A DNA stretch of 39,471 nt from a marine group bacterium Sva0996 bin134 (GTDB lineage: Bacteria > Actinomycetota > Acidimicrobiia > Acidimicrobiales > Bin134). The notes below the pieces were generated by a model, which was not told the DNA's origin, searched no databases, and saw only the letters and a list, made by a program, of their open reading frames with translations. Made by a program: the position numbers and the translations under genes. This document shows positions 6,572 through 14,835 of the stretch, piece after piece (within the stretch, counting starts at the first letter, position 1; each line of letters opens with the position of its first letter). The stretch is from the NCBI GenBank assembly GCA_002239105.1, contig MPNQ01000030.1, positions 1 through 39,471 on the forward strand, read 5' to 3'.

Positions 6572-7516
6572 CTAAAGCACTGCAATCGGATTGACCGCGC
6601 ATCCCGTTCCCCCGGGGAGTCGCAAGGGGGCCACGGTCAAGAAGAACTCCCAGCGGTTGTGAGCGGCGCACACATCGGCCAGCTCGACCAAGTCCAGGTT
6701 GTCCAGCAGATGGACTCCCATGCCGGCCAGGCACTGCTGGTGGATGGGACTGGGCCACCCATCGATCATCGGCGAGCCGGGGCCGAAGTTGTCCGACACA
6801 CCGTCGCTGCCCAGCACGGCCACATCCCGCTCCCGAATCCACGGGAGGGTGGTGACGTGCAGGCCGGCAATACCGGCTGTCATCGGCTGGGGACCCTCCA
6901 TGAGCCGGCGGCGAGCCCGGCCAGTGGCGATGAGGCAGATGTCACCGGGGCCGACTGCCATCCCAGCAGCCGCCTCGGCCTCGTCCAGCTCTGCGGGCGT
7001 GACCGGCTCGGACGACTCGATCCAGTCCACGCCCCGCAACCGGGGGATGTCCAGCAGAACCCCTCTCCCGCTGATGCCCCCGGCCCCGGCCATGACCGAG
7101 TTGCGCTCCCCGCCCACGCTGCTCTTTACCGCGGACGCGGGAAAGCCGTTGTACATCTGTCCCCGGACGAAAACATGGCACAGCGCGTCGAGGTGCGACA
7201 CCGCGAAACCGTGGCAGGCGATGCCCAACCAGTCGGTGGTCTGCTCGAAGCCCGGCAGCGGATTGTGATGGGCGGCGTCGCCGGCCAGCAGCATGTGGTG
7301 TTGAGCGGGATAGGGATTGTCGGGCCCCGGCTCCGACGACAGGTCGAAGGCACAGCTCACCGCTTGCCCGCTATCGATGAGCGCTGCGGCCGCAGCCCGC
7401 CGCTCCGGGGTTATGAGGTTCAGAGCCCCCCGCTCGTCGTCATCACCCCATCGCCCCCAGTTCTTGACCTGCTCCCAGGTCTGCTCCATCCACGCCTCTG
7501 TTGCCTCTTCAGCCAT
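6572..7516 (-). CDS. Cyclase family protein (kynurenine-formamidase-like metal hydrolase)
   Basis: 314 aa. Carries the metal-binding pattern of PF04199 as CHGFAVSHLDALCHVF with H102, H108, D110 and H114. The last three match HxDAxxH, while the usual HGGTH start is modified. NYPYP-like DNPYPAQHH and LGSDGVSDN segments are also typical of the actinobacterial branch. The family hydrolyses amides, lactones or cyclic substrates with a divalent metal. Start ATG 7516 gives MAEEATEAWMEQTWEQVKNWGRWG, common in this branch. It lies 51 bp downstream of no same-strand gene overlap, so it may be separately transcribed from the thiolase-like gene that follows. Confidence 0.85.
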   Translation of the reverse strand: MAEEATEAWMEQTWEQVKNWGRWGDDDERGALNLITPERRAAAAALIDSGQAVSCAFDLSSEPGPDNPYPAQHHMLLAGDAAHHNPLPGFEQTTDWLGIACHGFAVSHLDALCHVFVRGQMYNGFPASAVKSSVGGERNSVMAGAGGISGRGVLLDIPRLRGVDWIESSEPVTPAELDEAEAAAGMAVGPGDICLIATGRARRRLMEGPQPMTAGIAGLHVTTLPWIRERDVAVLGSDGVSDNFGPGSPMIDGWPSPIHQQCLAGMGVHLLDNLDLVELADVCAAHNRWEFFLTVAPLRLPGGTGCAVNPIAVL

Positions 7517-7545
7517 GCATTTATGCTACGCCTGCGGCACCTGCC

Positions 7546-8520
7546 TCAGGAGCAGAGCGGCTCGAAGCGGTAGCCCCGGTCGGACAATTCCCTGAGGGCC
7601 ATGTCTAGGCCGAGAACCGTATGCGACCGGTCGCCGCCTCCGTCGTGCAGCAGCATGACCACCCCGTCTCGGGCGTAGTCCACGAGGTGTTGGGCGACAT
7701 CCTGCGCCGAGATCTGGAGCCAATCTTGGGGGCTGGTGTCCCATGTCACCACGGCCAGTCCGTGGGCCGCAGCCCAATCCCGGGTGAACTCATCCATAGA
7801 CGCATAGGGCGGTCTCAAACAGGCGGTGCCCCGATGGCCAAGCAGTGCCTGGGTTCTGCCGACCGTCTCGTCGAACTCCTCGCGGGTCAAACCCCCAAGA
7901 GCCTCGTGGTTCCAGGTGTGATTGCCGATGGTGTGCCCTTCGTCAATGATGCGCTGGGTGGTGCCGGGATAGCTCTCGGCCAGCGATCCCACAACGAAGA
8001 ACGTGGCCCGAGCTCCATAACGGGCCAGCACATCGAGCACCTGCGGGGTATAGACGGGATGGGGGCCGTCGTCGAACGTGAGGTACATGACCGGAGCAGA
8101 CTCGTCGGGAGTGGGAGCGGTAGTGGGCGACGGGGTTGGGGCCAGAGTAGGTGTCGGGGTCGGAGTAGGTGATGGAAGCGGAGTGGGCGACGGGGTCGGG
8201 GTCGATGTCGGAGGAAGGCTCGGAGTCGGAGACGGAAGCGGAGTGGGCGACGGGGTCGGGGCCAGAGTCGGGGGCGGAGGCAGGCTCGGAGTCGGAGAGG
8301 GAAGGGGAGTGGGCGACGGGGTCGGGGCCAGAGTCGGGGCCGGAGTCAGGCTCGAAGTCGGAATCGGTGACGAAGTGGGAGCCTGAGTCGCCGTAGCAGG
8401 TTCTGATGGCGCCTGTGCAGAGGGAGCGGGCGATGAAGAATCAGGCGGAGAAGGACTGCCTTGGCCGCACCCGGCGAGGAGCACAACCACTGCGAGGGCA
8501 ATGGCGGCACACCGGGTCAT
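7546..8520 (-). CDS. Lipoprotein polysaccharide deacetylase (NodB domain) with PT-rich linker
   Basis: 324 aa. Lipobox LLAGC with lipidated C18 after a hydrophobic signal; a Pro/Ser/Thr linker of about 120 residues built of imperfect 22-residue tandem units; then a NodB deacetylase domain from about 145. Motifs: TFDDGPHP (D150, D151), GNHTWNH (metal ligands H201, H205), RPPY (236-239) and LLHDGGG with H292. All catalytic elements are present. The family removes N- or O-acetyl groups from peptidoglycan or other surface glycans; the linker would project the enzyme from the membrane through the wall. Confidence 0.92.
   Translation of the reverse strand: MTRCAAIALAVVVLLAGCGQGSPSPPDSSSPAPSAQAPSEPATATQAPTSSPIPTSSLTPAPTLAPTPSPTPLPSPTPSLPPPPTLAPTPSPTPLPSPTPSLPPTSTPTPSPTPLPSPTPTPTPTLAPTPSPTTAPTPDESAPVMYLTFDDGPHPVYTPQVLDVLARYGARATFFVVGSLAESYPGTTQRIIDEGHTIGNHTWNHEALGGLTREEFDETVGRTQALLGHRGTACLRPPYASMDEFTRDWAAAHGLAVVTWDTSPQDWLQISAQDVAQHLVDYARDGVVMLLHDGGGDRSHTVLGLDMALRELSDRGYRFEPLCS
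8107..8334 (-). repeat. Tandem 66-bp units coding the Pro/Ser/Thr linker
   Basis: Two nearly identical 22-codon units ([20 protein letters not shown] plus two residues) followed by shorter variants encode residues 63-138 of the deacetylase lipoprotein. In-frame expansion or contraction would only change linker length. Confidence 0.85.
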
Positions 8521-8532
8521 GCCCCCAGTTAA

Positions 8533-9360
8533 CTAGTCGACCTCGGCGGTCGGGGGGACCCTTCGTTCCAAAAGGGCGTCGTAGCGGACTTGGAGTTGGT
8601 TGGCGTAGCTCGGCTTGGTGGGAATGAGGAAATCTCCCGCCCTAATGCCCGCCATGACCGGGCCGACCACGTCGGACGGCGAGATTCCGTCCGCGGTCAT
8701 CTTTGACAGCGAATCCACCACGAAGGCGTTGTCCTCGCTCTCGTCGGTGCCGTAACGCTCGCCGCGCACCCGGGCGGTGTGGGCAATGGCAGTGTCGATG
8801 GCGCTGGGGGTCAGCACCGAGGCCTGGACCTTGGACCCCACCGCGGCCAGATCCAGCGCCAAGCACTCGGTGAGGGAGAATGCGGCGCACTTTGACACCA
8901 CGTAAGGGCTGGAGAATCCGCCGGCCACGAATGCCGCCACCGACGCGGTGTTCACGATGTGGCCCTCGGTGTCCTGGGCGATCATCCGGGGCACGAAGGC
9001 GGCTATCCCGTTGATGATGCCGTACACGTTCACGCCGAGAACCCAGTCCCAGTCGGCCTGGGTGCGCTCCCACATCAGCCCGGCCTGGAACACCCCGGCG
9101 TTGTTGAACAACAGGTCGACCTGCCCGAAGGCCTCCCAGGCGGCATCAGCCAGCGCCTCGACCGATGCCCGATCAGCCACATCCACTTCAACGGCCACCG
9201 CGTCTTGCCCGATGGCGTCGGCGGTGGCTGCGGCTCCCGCAAGGTCGATGTCTGCGGCCACCACCCTGGCCCCCTCAGCGCTGAATTCAGCGGCCAGCGC
9301 CGCCCCAATCCCGCTGGCCGCCCCGGTAATGACTGCCACCTTGTTTTCAAAGTCCTGCAT
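8533..9360 (-). CDS. SDR family NAD(P)-dependent oxidoreductase
   Basis: 275 aa classical short-chain dehydrogenase. Cofactor motif TGAASGIG (12-19), acidic D37 after beta-2 (AADIDL) suggesting NAD(H) preference, NNAG (86-89), and catalytic S140, Y153 and K157 (YVVSK). The C-terminal extension about 190-275 is longer than the minimal family. It probably oxidises a secondary alcohol in the surrounding degradative metabolism. It separates two cell-wall lipoprotein genes, with 12 bp before the deacetylase ATG, so the three may be cotranscribed. Confidence 0.9.
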   Translation of the reverse strand: MQDFENKVAVITGAASGIGAALAAEFSAEGARVVAADIDLAGAAATADAIGQDAVAVEVDVADRASVEALADAAWEAFGQVDLLFNNAGVFQAGLMWERTQADWDWVLGVNVYGIINGIAAFVPRMIAQDTEGHIVNTASVAAFVAGGFSSPYVVSKCAAFSLTECLALDLAAVGSKVQASVLTPSAIDTAIAHTARVRGERYGTDESEDNAFVVDSLSKMTADGISPSDVVGPVMAGIRAGDFLIPTKPSYANQLQVRYDALLERRVPPTAEVD

Positions 9361-9413
9361 GACCCCATGCTGGCATGGCTCAACCGCAGATGTCGGAGCG
9401 GAGAAGCCTGGAA

Positions 9414-10613
9414 CTACGGGCCAGTTCCCGCTTCAGGCCAGATCTCAGGGTCGTGGACGCCGTCACCTTCCCGCTCGCAGACAAGCTCGCGATCTTCGGC
9501 CACAAAGGCGTAGACCCGGCAGGCAGCCAGCGCCACCCATTGGTTGGTCAGGTCGAAGAACTCCCCGCGGGCGCTCATGATCGCCAGCGCAAACCAGCTG
9601 TCGTCAGGAAGCACGATGACTCCGGCGTCGATCATCTGCCGGTACTCCGCGGGGCAGCAGTTCGGTCGAAGCCAGCCCGCCTTGTGCAGCGACGATTCAG
9701 CCACTTGCGGGGGCAGCCGATCGAGCAAGACCCCGTCGAGGTCTCTCGGAGAATTCAGCGTATGGGAGGTGTCCAGCAGCCACTGTTGAAGGGCTGCATT
9801 TTCGTCGGGACCCAGAAGCTCGCCCTTGTACAGACGGACGAAGAAAAGGGCCAGTTCGTCCATAGAGGTGCGGTTGCCCAGGGGATTTTCGGGCCGGAAG
9901 TCACTGGCCACCCGATTGGGGTCTTGAAAGCGCCATGCCTCCAGCCTGGTGTAGCGCAATCGGGCCACATTCCTGGTCCAGTTGTTCACCGCGTCCACTC
10001 CCCCGGCCACATCGATCAACCTTCCACCGGCAAAATTGTCGGACAAGATCAATGCGTTGTAGGCCTGCGGTCTCACCGCCTCCAACCCGGCCGCATCAAG
10101 GGCAGCCGCAGCCCACAGCGGTTTGACCGCGCTGGCCGAGATCCGAGACTCAGTGGCTAGGTACCCATGAAGGGTTTCGTCCGGAAGCACCACCGCAATC
10201 GAAATCTCCCCGTCGGGGTTCCATTCTTCGGCGACCTCGGCCAAATACTCGAACTCTTCGGCCAAAAGGAAGTGGAACTCCCCAGCCAGCGATTCCAAGA
10301 ACTCCTCAGCAGAGCGATCAGGCGTGGGAGTCGGCTCCGGCGTCGCAACAGGAGTCGTCGCCTCGACGGTCGGGCTCGGAGTGGGGGGCGTCGTCTGAGG
10401 CGGCTGCGTGGGCACCGCAGTTGGCACCGGAGTCGGGGCCACGGTGGGCGCGGCCTCAAGCTCCACAGTGCTCACATCCAGCACCACCTCTGAGCTGGTA
10501 TCACAGCCCGCGGCCCCGACTAAAACAGCGATAGCCAGCACCGCTGCCACCGGCACCGCTCCACGAGTAAACACGCTGCAAATTACCCGCTCATACATGG
10601 AAGTGGCAGGCAC
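9414..10613 (-). CDS. Lipoprotein class-A beta-lactamase-like serine hydrolase
   Basis: 399 aa. Signal peptide ending in lipobox VGAAGC (C37), then a Pro/Thr-rich linker to about residue 99, then a domain with the three motifs of penicillin-recognising enzymes: SxxK as SAVK (161-164), SDN (191-193) and a KTG-like KAG (311-313). Order and spacing match class A beta-lactamase/PBP-fold proteins. E225 lies in the omega-loop region but the typical ExxLN is not evident, so beta-lactam hydrolysis is doubtful; a cell-wall role is as likely. Alternative start at M6. Confidence 0.82.
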   Translation of the reverse strand: MPATSMYERVICSVFTRGAVPVAAVLAIAVLVGAAGCDTSSEVVLDVSTVELEAAPTVAPTPVPTAVPTQPPQTTPPTPSPTVEATTPVATPEPTPTPDRSAEEFLESLAGEFHFLLAEEFEYLAEVAEEWNPDGEISIAVVLPDETLHGYLATESRISASAVKPLWAAAALDAAGLEAVRPQAYNALILSDNFAGGRLIDVAGGVDAVNNWTRNVARLRYTRLEAWRFQDPNRVASDFRPENPLGNRTSMDELALFFVRLYKGELLGPDENAALQQWLLDTSHTLNSPRDLDGVLLDRLPPQVAESSLHKAGWLRPNCCPAEYRQMIDAGVIVLPDDSWFALAIMSARGEFFDLTNQWVALAACRVYAFVAEDRELVCEREGDGVHDPEIWPEAGTGP

Positions 10614-10625
10614 CCGCTGAAATAG

Positions 10626-11402
10626 TCAGCGGATGTCGTCGACCCTGGTCATGTTGGTGGCTTCGCCGGCTTCGAGCAGGGGGGCGTCGTAGTTGGGAGA
10701 CGTCATGACCGAAGCGTCCCGGCGATAGTTGATGAAGTGGACGCCGTCGTCTCCGGTGTAGAGCTTGTAGCGGCGGTCGGCGGCCACCCACAGGGTGTCG
10801 CCCACGCCGACCACCCGGCGGCCTACTCGGATCTCGCCCCGCAGCACGTGGATGAGCTCGTCTTGGGAGTGGCTGTGGGCCGAAGACTCAAAATACTGGG
10901 GGCGGTCGGTGGCCAGCAGCCACAGCCGGTTGGTAGGGGCCGATGCGTCGGAAAAGAAGCGGGTGCGCTGCGTGTCGTCCACCGTGGCCCACAGCCCATC
11001 GGGACCGACCACTCGCACGCCTCGGCCATCGGTGTCGGCCGGTCCCCTCAAGCCGTCGATTGGTGGCGCGGAATCAGCCGGTCCCACGTGGACGATGCTG
11101 GTGTCGGACTCCGCAGTCGCGGTCGCAGCCACCCCGGCCTCCACGATCACCGCTCCATCAGCGGGGCAGACTCGCCCGTCGACGATCAGGCTCCCCGAGC
11201 GCACATACACGGCCTCGTCGCCGTGCTCGGTACCCCACCGCAACTCGGTGCCCGCGGCCAGGTCGGCCACCACCAGCCACAGCGAGGCCCCGTCGGGACT
11301 GACCTGCCGGGCCGCGTATGCGCCGCATACGTCGACCGTCGGCGCCAGATAGGCATCACCCATCGGCCTCTCTGCTGCCAAAACTACGTCAACCGCGCTC
11401 AT
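10626..11402 (-). CDS. Two-domain cupin protein
   Basis: 258 aa with two cupin folds. In the first (about 55-100) ligands are poorly kept (WGTEHGDEAVYVRSG). The second (about 170-215) has AHSHSQDELIHVLRGEIRVG, a good HxHxxxE metal-binding motif 1. Could be a dioxygenase, isomerase or regulator of small-molecule metabolism; the substrate is unknown. Its ATG overlaps the end of the acyltransferase gene by 14 nt, so the two are translated from one message. Confidence 0.8.
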   Translation of the reverse strand: MSAVDVVLAAERPMGDAYLAPTVDVCGAYAARQVSPDGASLWLVVADLAAGTELRWGTEHGDEAVYVRSGSLIVDGRVCPADGAVIVEAGVAATATAESDTSIVHVGPADSAPPIDGLRGPADTDGRGVRVVGPDGLWATVDDTQRTRFFSDASAPTNRLWLLATDRPQYFESSAHSHSQDELIHVLRGEIRVGRRVVGVGDTLWVAADRRYKLYTGDDGVHFINYRRDASVMTSPNYDAPLLEAGEATNMTRVDDIR

Positions 11403-12126
11403 GGCCTCTCATCTTCCCACTCAGTGTTCGACCGCGGCGGGCTGCGGCCAATTCGACTGCTTGATCCATGGCGGCCTGCATGGCGTCTCGCAACTGGCCG
11501 GTGAACACGTTGCGCTCACTGGCCGACAACCTCCCGTTGCCGCCGCCGGGAATTAGCAGAGGGTCGCCGATCACGATGGACACCGGCACACGTCGGAGGA
11601 ACTTAGCCTTAGGCGGCATGGCCTCTTCGGTGCCGGCGATGCCTACCGGGAGAACTGGCACCCCCGTCCGGGCGGCTAGAAATGCGGCTCCGCCGAAGAT
11701 CTCACCAACTTTGTTGCCGGTTTGGCGGGTGCCTTCGGGGAATACCAGCAGAGGCTCGCCCCGCTTCAGCAGGTCTATGGCCGCGGTCAACGATCGGCGG
11801 TCTCCTACTCCCCGGTGTACCGGGAATGATCCCAGCGTGGCACTGATCCATGTTCCCATCCCACCGGGGAACATCTCCTTTTTGGCCAGCGACCGAACGA
11901 TCCGAGGGCACTGGGAGTTCACCAGAGGACCGTCCAAATTCGACCGGTGAACAGGGGCGATGATGAACGCTCCATTTGACTTAAGGCGGTCTACACCCAC
12001 CACCTGGGTCCGCAAATATCCGCGGCCTACCACCAGGATCACCCGCCGCACGAACCGATAGAACGCCCGGGCTCGCCAGGTCTTCCAGATGGCGAACACC
12101 TGCTCTTCCAAGCTCCGCTCAGCCAT
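11389..12126 (-). CDS. 1-acyl-sn-glycerol-3-phosphate acyltransferase family (PlsC-like)
   Basis: 245 aa. Contains the acyltransferase HX4D motif as HRSNLD (H60, D65) and FPEGTR (129-134), the glycerol-phosphate binding motif. A short hydrophobic N-terminal segment (about 22-40) fits membrane association. The family transfers acyl groups to lysophosphatidate in phospholipid synthesis, though actinobacteria carry several paralogues with other acceptors. The start overlaps the Mo-hydroxylase stop by 8 nt and the end overlaps the cupin start, an unexpected metabolic mix in one operon. Confidence 0.88.
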   Translation of the reverse strand: MAERSLEEQVFAIWKTWRARAFYRFVRRVILVVGRGYLRTQVVGVDRLKSNGAFIIAPVHRSNLDGPLVNSQCPRIVRSLAKKEMFPGGMGTWISATLGSFPVHRGVGDRRSLTAAIDLLKRGEPLLVFPEGTRQTGNKVGEIFGGAAFLAARTGVPVLPVGIAGTEEAMPPKAKFLRRVPVSIVIGDPLLIPGGGNGRLSASERNVFTGQLRDAMQAAMDQAVELAAARRGRTLSGKMRGHERG

Positions 12127-14374
12127 GGCTCTGCACGGCCTTCCAAACTCGCTCAGGCGTCAGCGGCATATCCAGGTGGCGGACGCCGAAGGGAGCCAGG
12201 GCGTCTACCACCGCATTCTGCACCGCGGCGGTAGCCCCAACCGTGCCCGACTCGCCGACTCCCTTGGCCCCCAGCAGGTTCCGGTCGGTGGGAGTCTCAG
12301 AGCGGATCAACTCGAAGCTGGGCAGCTCGGCCGCGGTGATCACTGCGTAGTCGGCGAAGTTGGTGGTGAGCGGGTTGGCGTCGGCGTCATAGGCCACTTC
12401 CTCCAATAGGGCCTGAGCGACGCCTCCGGCGATTCCCCCATGGATCTGGCCTTCAAAGATCAGCGGATTCAACACCGTTCCGGCGTCGTCCACCGCAACC
12501 AGCCGCACCAGTTCCACCCGGCCGGTCTCGGCGTCCACCTCCACCACGGCCACATGGGCGCCGAACGGGAAGGTCTGACCCCCGGTTTCAAAGTCTGACT
12601 CCGCGTTCATCGGGCCGTCCAGAGCGGCAGCCACCTCGGCCCATCGCACCGACACTGCCGGAGTCCCGGCCACGTGGAAGCAACCGCCCACAGAATCATG
12701 GACCACGTCGGCGACTGAGGCCTCCAACAGATCGGCCGCCGTGGGCAGCACCTGCGCCACCAGCCGCTGGGAGGCATCGAACAGCATCGACCCCACGATC
12801 TGAGCTGACCGGGATCCCCCGGTCACTTGCCCCCGGGGCGTGCAGTCGGTGTCACCGCCCACCGCAACCACCCGATCCATGTCTATGCCCAGCACATCGG
12901 CCACGATCATCGGCCACACCGTCTCATGGCCCTGGCCGTGGGGGGTGGAGCTGGTCACCGCTCTCACCGTCCCGTCGATGCCCAGCTCCACCGAGGCGAA
13001 GTCACCCGCTCCGGTGGTAGCGGTGACCTCCACGTAGGTGGACAGGCCGATGCCCAACAGCGCCGCCGACCCATTGGCCCGACGGGCGGCCTGTTCGGCC
13101 CGCAGGTCGTCGTAGTTGGCCGCCTCCAGCGCGACGGCTAGCGCCTTGGCGTAGTCGCCAGAGTCGTAGCTCACCCCTGACACCGTGGTGTGGGGGAAGC
13201 CCTCCGGGTCGAGGAAATTACGGCGGCGCACCTCGGCGGGATCCATCTCGACCTCCGCGGCGAACAGGTCTACCGCCCGTTCGATGGCCGTGGACGCCTC
13301 GGGCCGACCAGCTCCTCGAAAGGCCCCGTTGGGGGTCGTGGAAGTGGGCACCGACACCGCCTCGTACCCGGCGGAAGCGATGTCGTAGACGCCGGTGAAC
13401 ATGGCCATGGTCATTCGGGGCAGGAACCCGGCAATGAGCGGATAGGCCCCGCTGTCTTGGATTACGCCGAGCTGGTAGGCGGCGATCCGCCCGTCACGGG
13501 TCCCGCCCACCACGACGTCTTGGATTTGGCCCCGGCCACTCCCCAGCCCGGTCATCGACTGGGTACGGGTCTCAGCCCAGGCACACGGGCGTCCCAGGCG
13601 GCGGGCCAGCCAGCCCAAGAAGGCCTCTTCGGGGTAGCAGCGGAACTTGGCCCCGAAACTGCCGCCCACATCAGGGGTCACCACCAGCACTTGTTCGGGG
13701 TCCAACCCGTAGATGCCCATCAGCGATGCCTTGACGTTGTGGCTGCCCTGAGTAGCGGTGTGATGGACCAGCCGGCCACCTTCCCAGTATGAGAATCCTG
13801 TCCGGGCCTCGATAGGCGCAGCCGACATGCGCTGGTTGTGGAACCGGGCCCGCACCACCACCTCGCAGTCATCGAACTCGGGCGATTCACCGGCGGCGCA
13901 GCGGTACACCGTCTGGTCCTCAATGTCATCGAACAACACCACGTCTTGGCGCAGCGAGGCTTCCAGGTCGACCAGCGGGGGCCGCGGGTCGTAGTCCACC
14001 ACCACCACCTCGGCGGCGTCGGCGGCTCGAACGGGGTCGTCGGCCACCACGGCCACCACCGGCTCACCCACATAGCGGACCACCTCTTGGGCCAGCATGG
14101 TGCGAGCCATCTGATCGTTCATGCCCGGAAACGGCGGAGGGTAGACCAGCACCTCCGGGTCGACATCGGCGGCGGTGAACACCCCGAGCACGCCGGGAGC
14201 GGCCACAGCGTCGGCCACATCCACCGCCAGGAGCCGGGCGTGGGGCTCCGTTGAGGTCACGTAGACGACATGGGCGGCCCCGGGTGGGACCAGATTGGCC
14301 ACGAACTCTCCCTGACCGGTGAGGAAGCGGGGATCTTCCCGACGAAGCACCGGGTGACCAAGGATCGAGGACAT
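12119..14374 (-). CDS. Xanthine dehydrogenase family molybdopterin-binding (large) subunit
   Basis: 751 aa from ATG 14374, which gives the family opening LGHPVLRREDPRFLTGQGEF. Shows GGSFGAK (237-243), the active-site loop AFRGAGR (351-357) of non-CO-oxidising (form II-like) members rather than the AYRCSFR of true CO dehydrogenase, and the C-terminal GVGESGTVGA with the catalytic Glu. It would hydroxylate an aldehyde or heterocycle using molybdopterin cytosine dinucleotide. The FAD and 2Fe-2S subunits normally encoded alongside are absent from the window. No strong SD precedes 14374; GGAGG lies about 30 nt upstream, in the same open frame. Confidence 0.88.
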   Translation of the reverse strand: MSSILGHPVLRREDPRFLTGQGEFVANLVPPGAAHVVYVTSTEPHARLLAVDVADAVAAPGVLGVFTAADVDPEVLVYPPPFPGMNDQMARTMLAQEVVRYVGEPVVAVVADDPVRAADAAEVVVVDYDPRPPLVDLEASLRQDVVLFDDIEDQTVYRCAAGESPEFDDCEVVVRARFHNQRMSAAPIEARTGFSYWEGGRLVHHTATQGSHNVKASLMGIYGLDPEQVLVVTPDVGGSFGAKFRCYPEEAFLGWLARRLGRPCAWAETRTQSMTGLGSGRGQIQDVVVGGTRDGRIAAYQLGVIQDSGAYPLIAGFLPRMTMAMFTGVYDIASAGYEAVSVPTSTTPNGAFRGAGRPEASTAIERAVDLFAAEVEMDPAEVRRRNFLDPEGFPHTTVSGVSYDSGDYAKALAVALEAANYDDLRAEQAARRANGSAALLGIGLSTYVEVTATTGAGDFASVELGIDGTVRAVTSSTPHGQGHETVWPMIVADVLGIDMDRVVAVGGDTDCTPRGQVTGGSRSAQIVGSMLFDASQRLVAQVLPTAADLLEASVADVVHDSVGGCFHVAGTPAVSVRWAEVAAALDGPMNAESDFETGGQTFPFGAHVAVVEVDAETGRVELVRLVAVDDAGTVLNPLIFEGQIHGGIAGGVAQALLEEVAYDADANPLTTNFADYAVITAAELPSFELIRSETPTDRNLLGAKGVGESGTVGATAAVQNAVVDALAPFGVRHLDMPLTPERVWKAVQSHG

Positions 14375-14420
14375 CAGAATTGGAGTGGTTAGAAGCAGTA
14401 CCTCCGGGCACCGACCCCCA

Positions 14421-14825
14421 TCAATCGAACAAGGCCACGTCGGTGAACTCGATGAGATTTCCGTCGGGGTCGCGGGCAAAGGCCGACCGCACCGGAACGC
14501 CGAAGTCCTCCCGGTTCGACGGCTCGCCGGCAAACTCCACCCCCCGCTCAGCCAACTCGGCCATGGTGGAGTCGAACTGCTCGGAGGGGATGTAAAGGGC
14601 GAAGTGGGACATCGATCCCGCGGCATCCGGCATCTTGTCCACCTTGCTCAAGTGGAGCTGCGACGGCCCCATGCGCAGCCAGGACCCTTGGAACCCACCG
14701 AAGTCGGGGCGGGGGAGCTTCTCCAGCCCCAGCTTTTCGATGTAGAAGGCATCGGCGGCCTCTACATCGGTCACACAGATATTCACATGCGAGTAGGCGA
14801 CCAGTCCCTTGACAGCAGTGCTCAT
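14421..14825 (-). CDS. VOC family (glyoxalase/bleomycin resistance) protein
   Basis: 134 aa, one vicinal-oxygen-chelate domain pair: HVNICVTDVEAADAFYIEKLGL at the start (H13 as first metal ligand), SHFALYIP in the middle, and ARDPDGNLIEFTD at the end (Glu ligand). Could be an epimerase, dioxygenase or lyase; no specific reaction is identifiable. It sits 46 bp upstream of the Mo-hydroxylase gene on the same strand and is probably the first gene of the operon running to the cupin. Confidence 0.88.
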   Translation of the reverse strand: MSTAVKGLVAYSHVNICVTDVEAADAFYIEKLGLEKLPRPDFGGFQGSWLRMGPSQLHLSKVDKMPDAAGSMSHFALYIPSEQFDSTMAELAERGVEFAGEPSNREDFGVPVRSAFARDPDGNLIEFTDVALFD

Positions 14826-14835
14826 CCCCGTGACT

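Noticed and set aside
5744..7573. 609-codon plus-strand frame opposite the thiolase-like and cyclase genes
   Set aside because: No recognisable motif, His/Arg/Gly-rich, and spans two real minus-strand genes and their intergenic gap.
8107..8334. Regular repeats resembling an array (CRISPR)
   Set aside because: The units are contiguous, without unique spacers, and are in-frame PT-linker codons of the deacetylase lipoprotein.
9414..10613. Functional beta-lactamase resistance gene
   Set aside because: SxxK, SDN and KAG are present but the omega-loop ExxLN motif is not clear and the protein is a linker-tethered lipoprotein; a wall-related hydrolase is equally likely, so no resistance claim is made.
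12119..14374. True aerobic CO dehydrogenase (CoxL form I)
   Set aside because: The active-site loop is AFRGAGR, without the Cys of the AYRCSFR loop, and CoxM/CoxS genes are absent.
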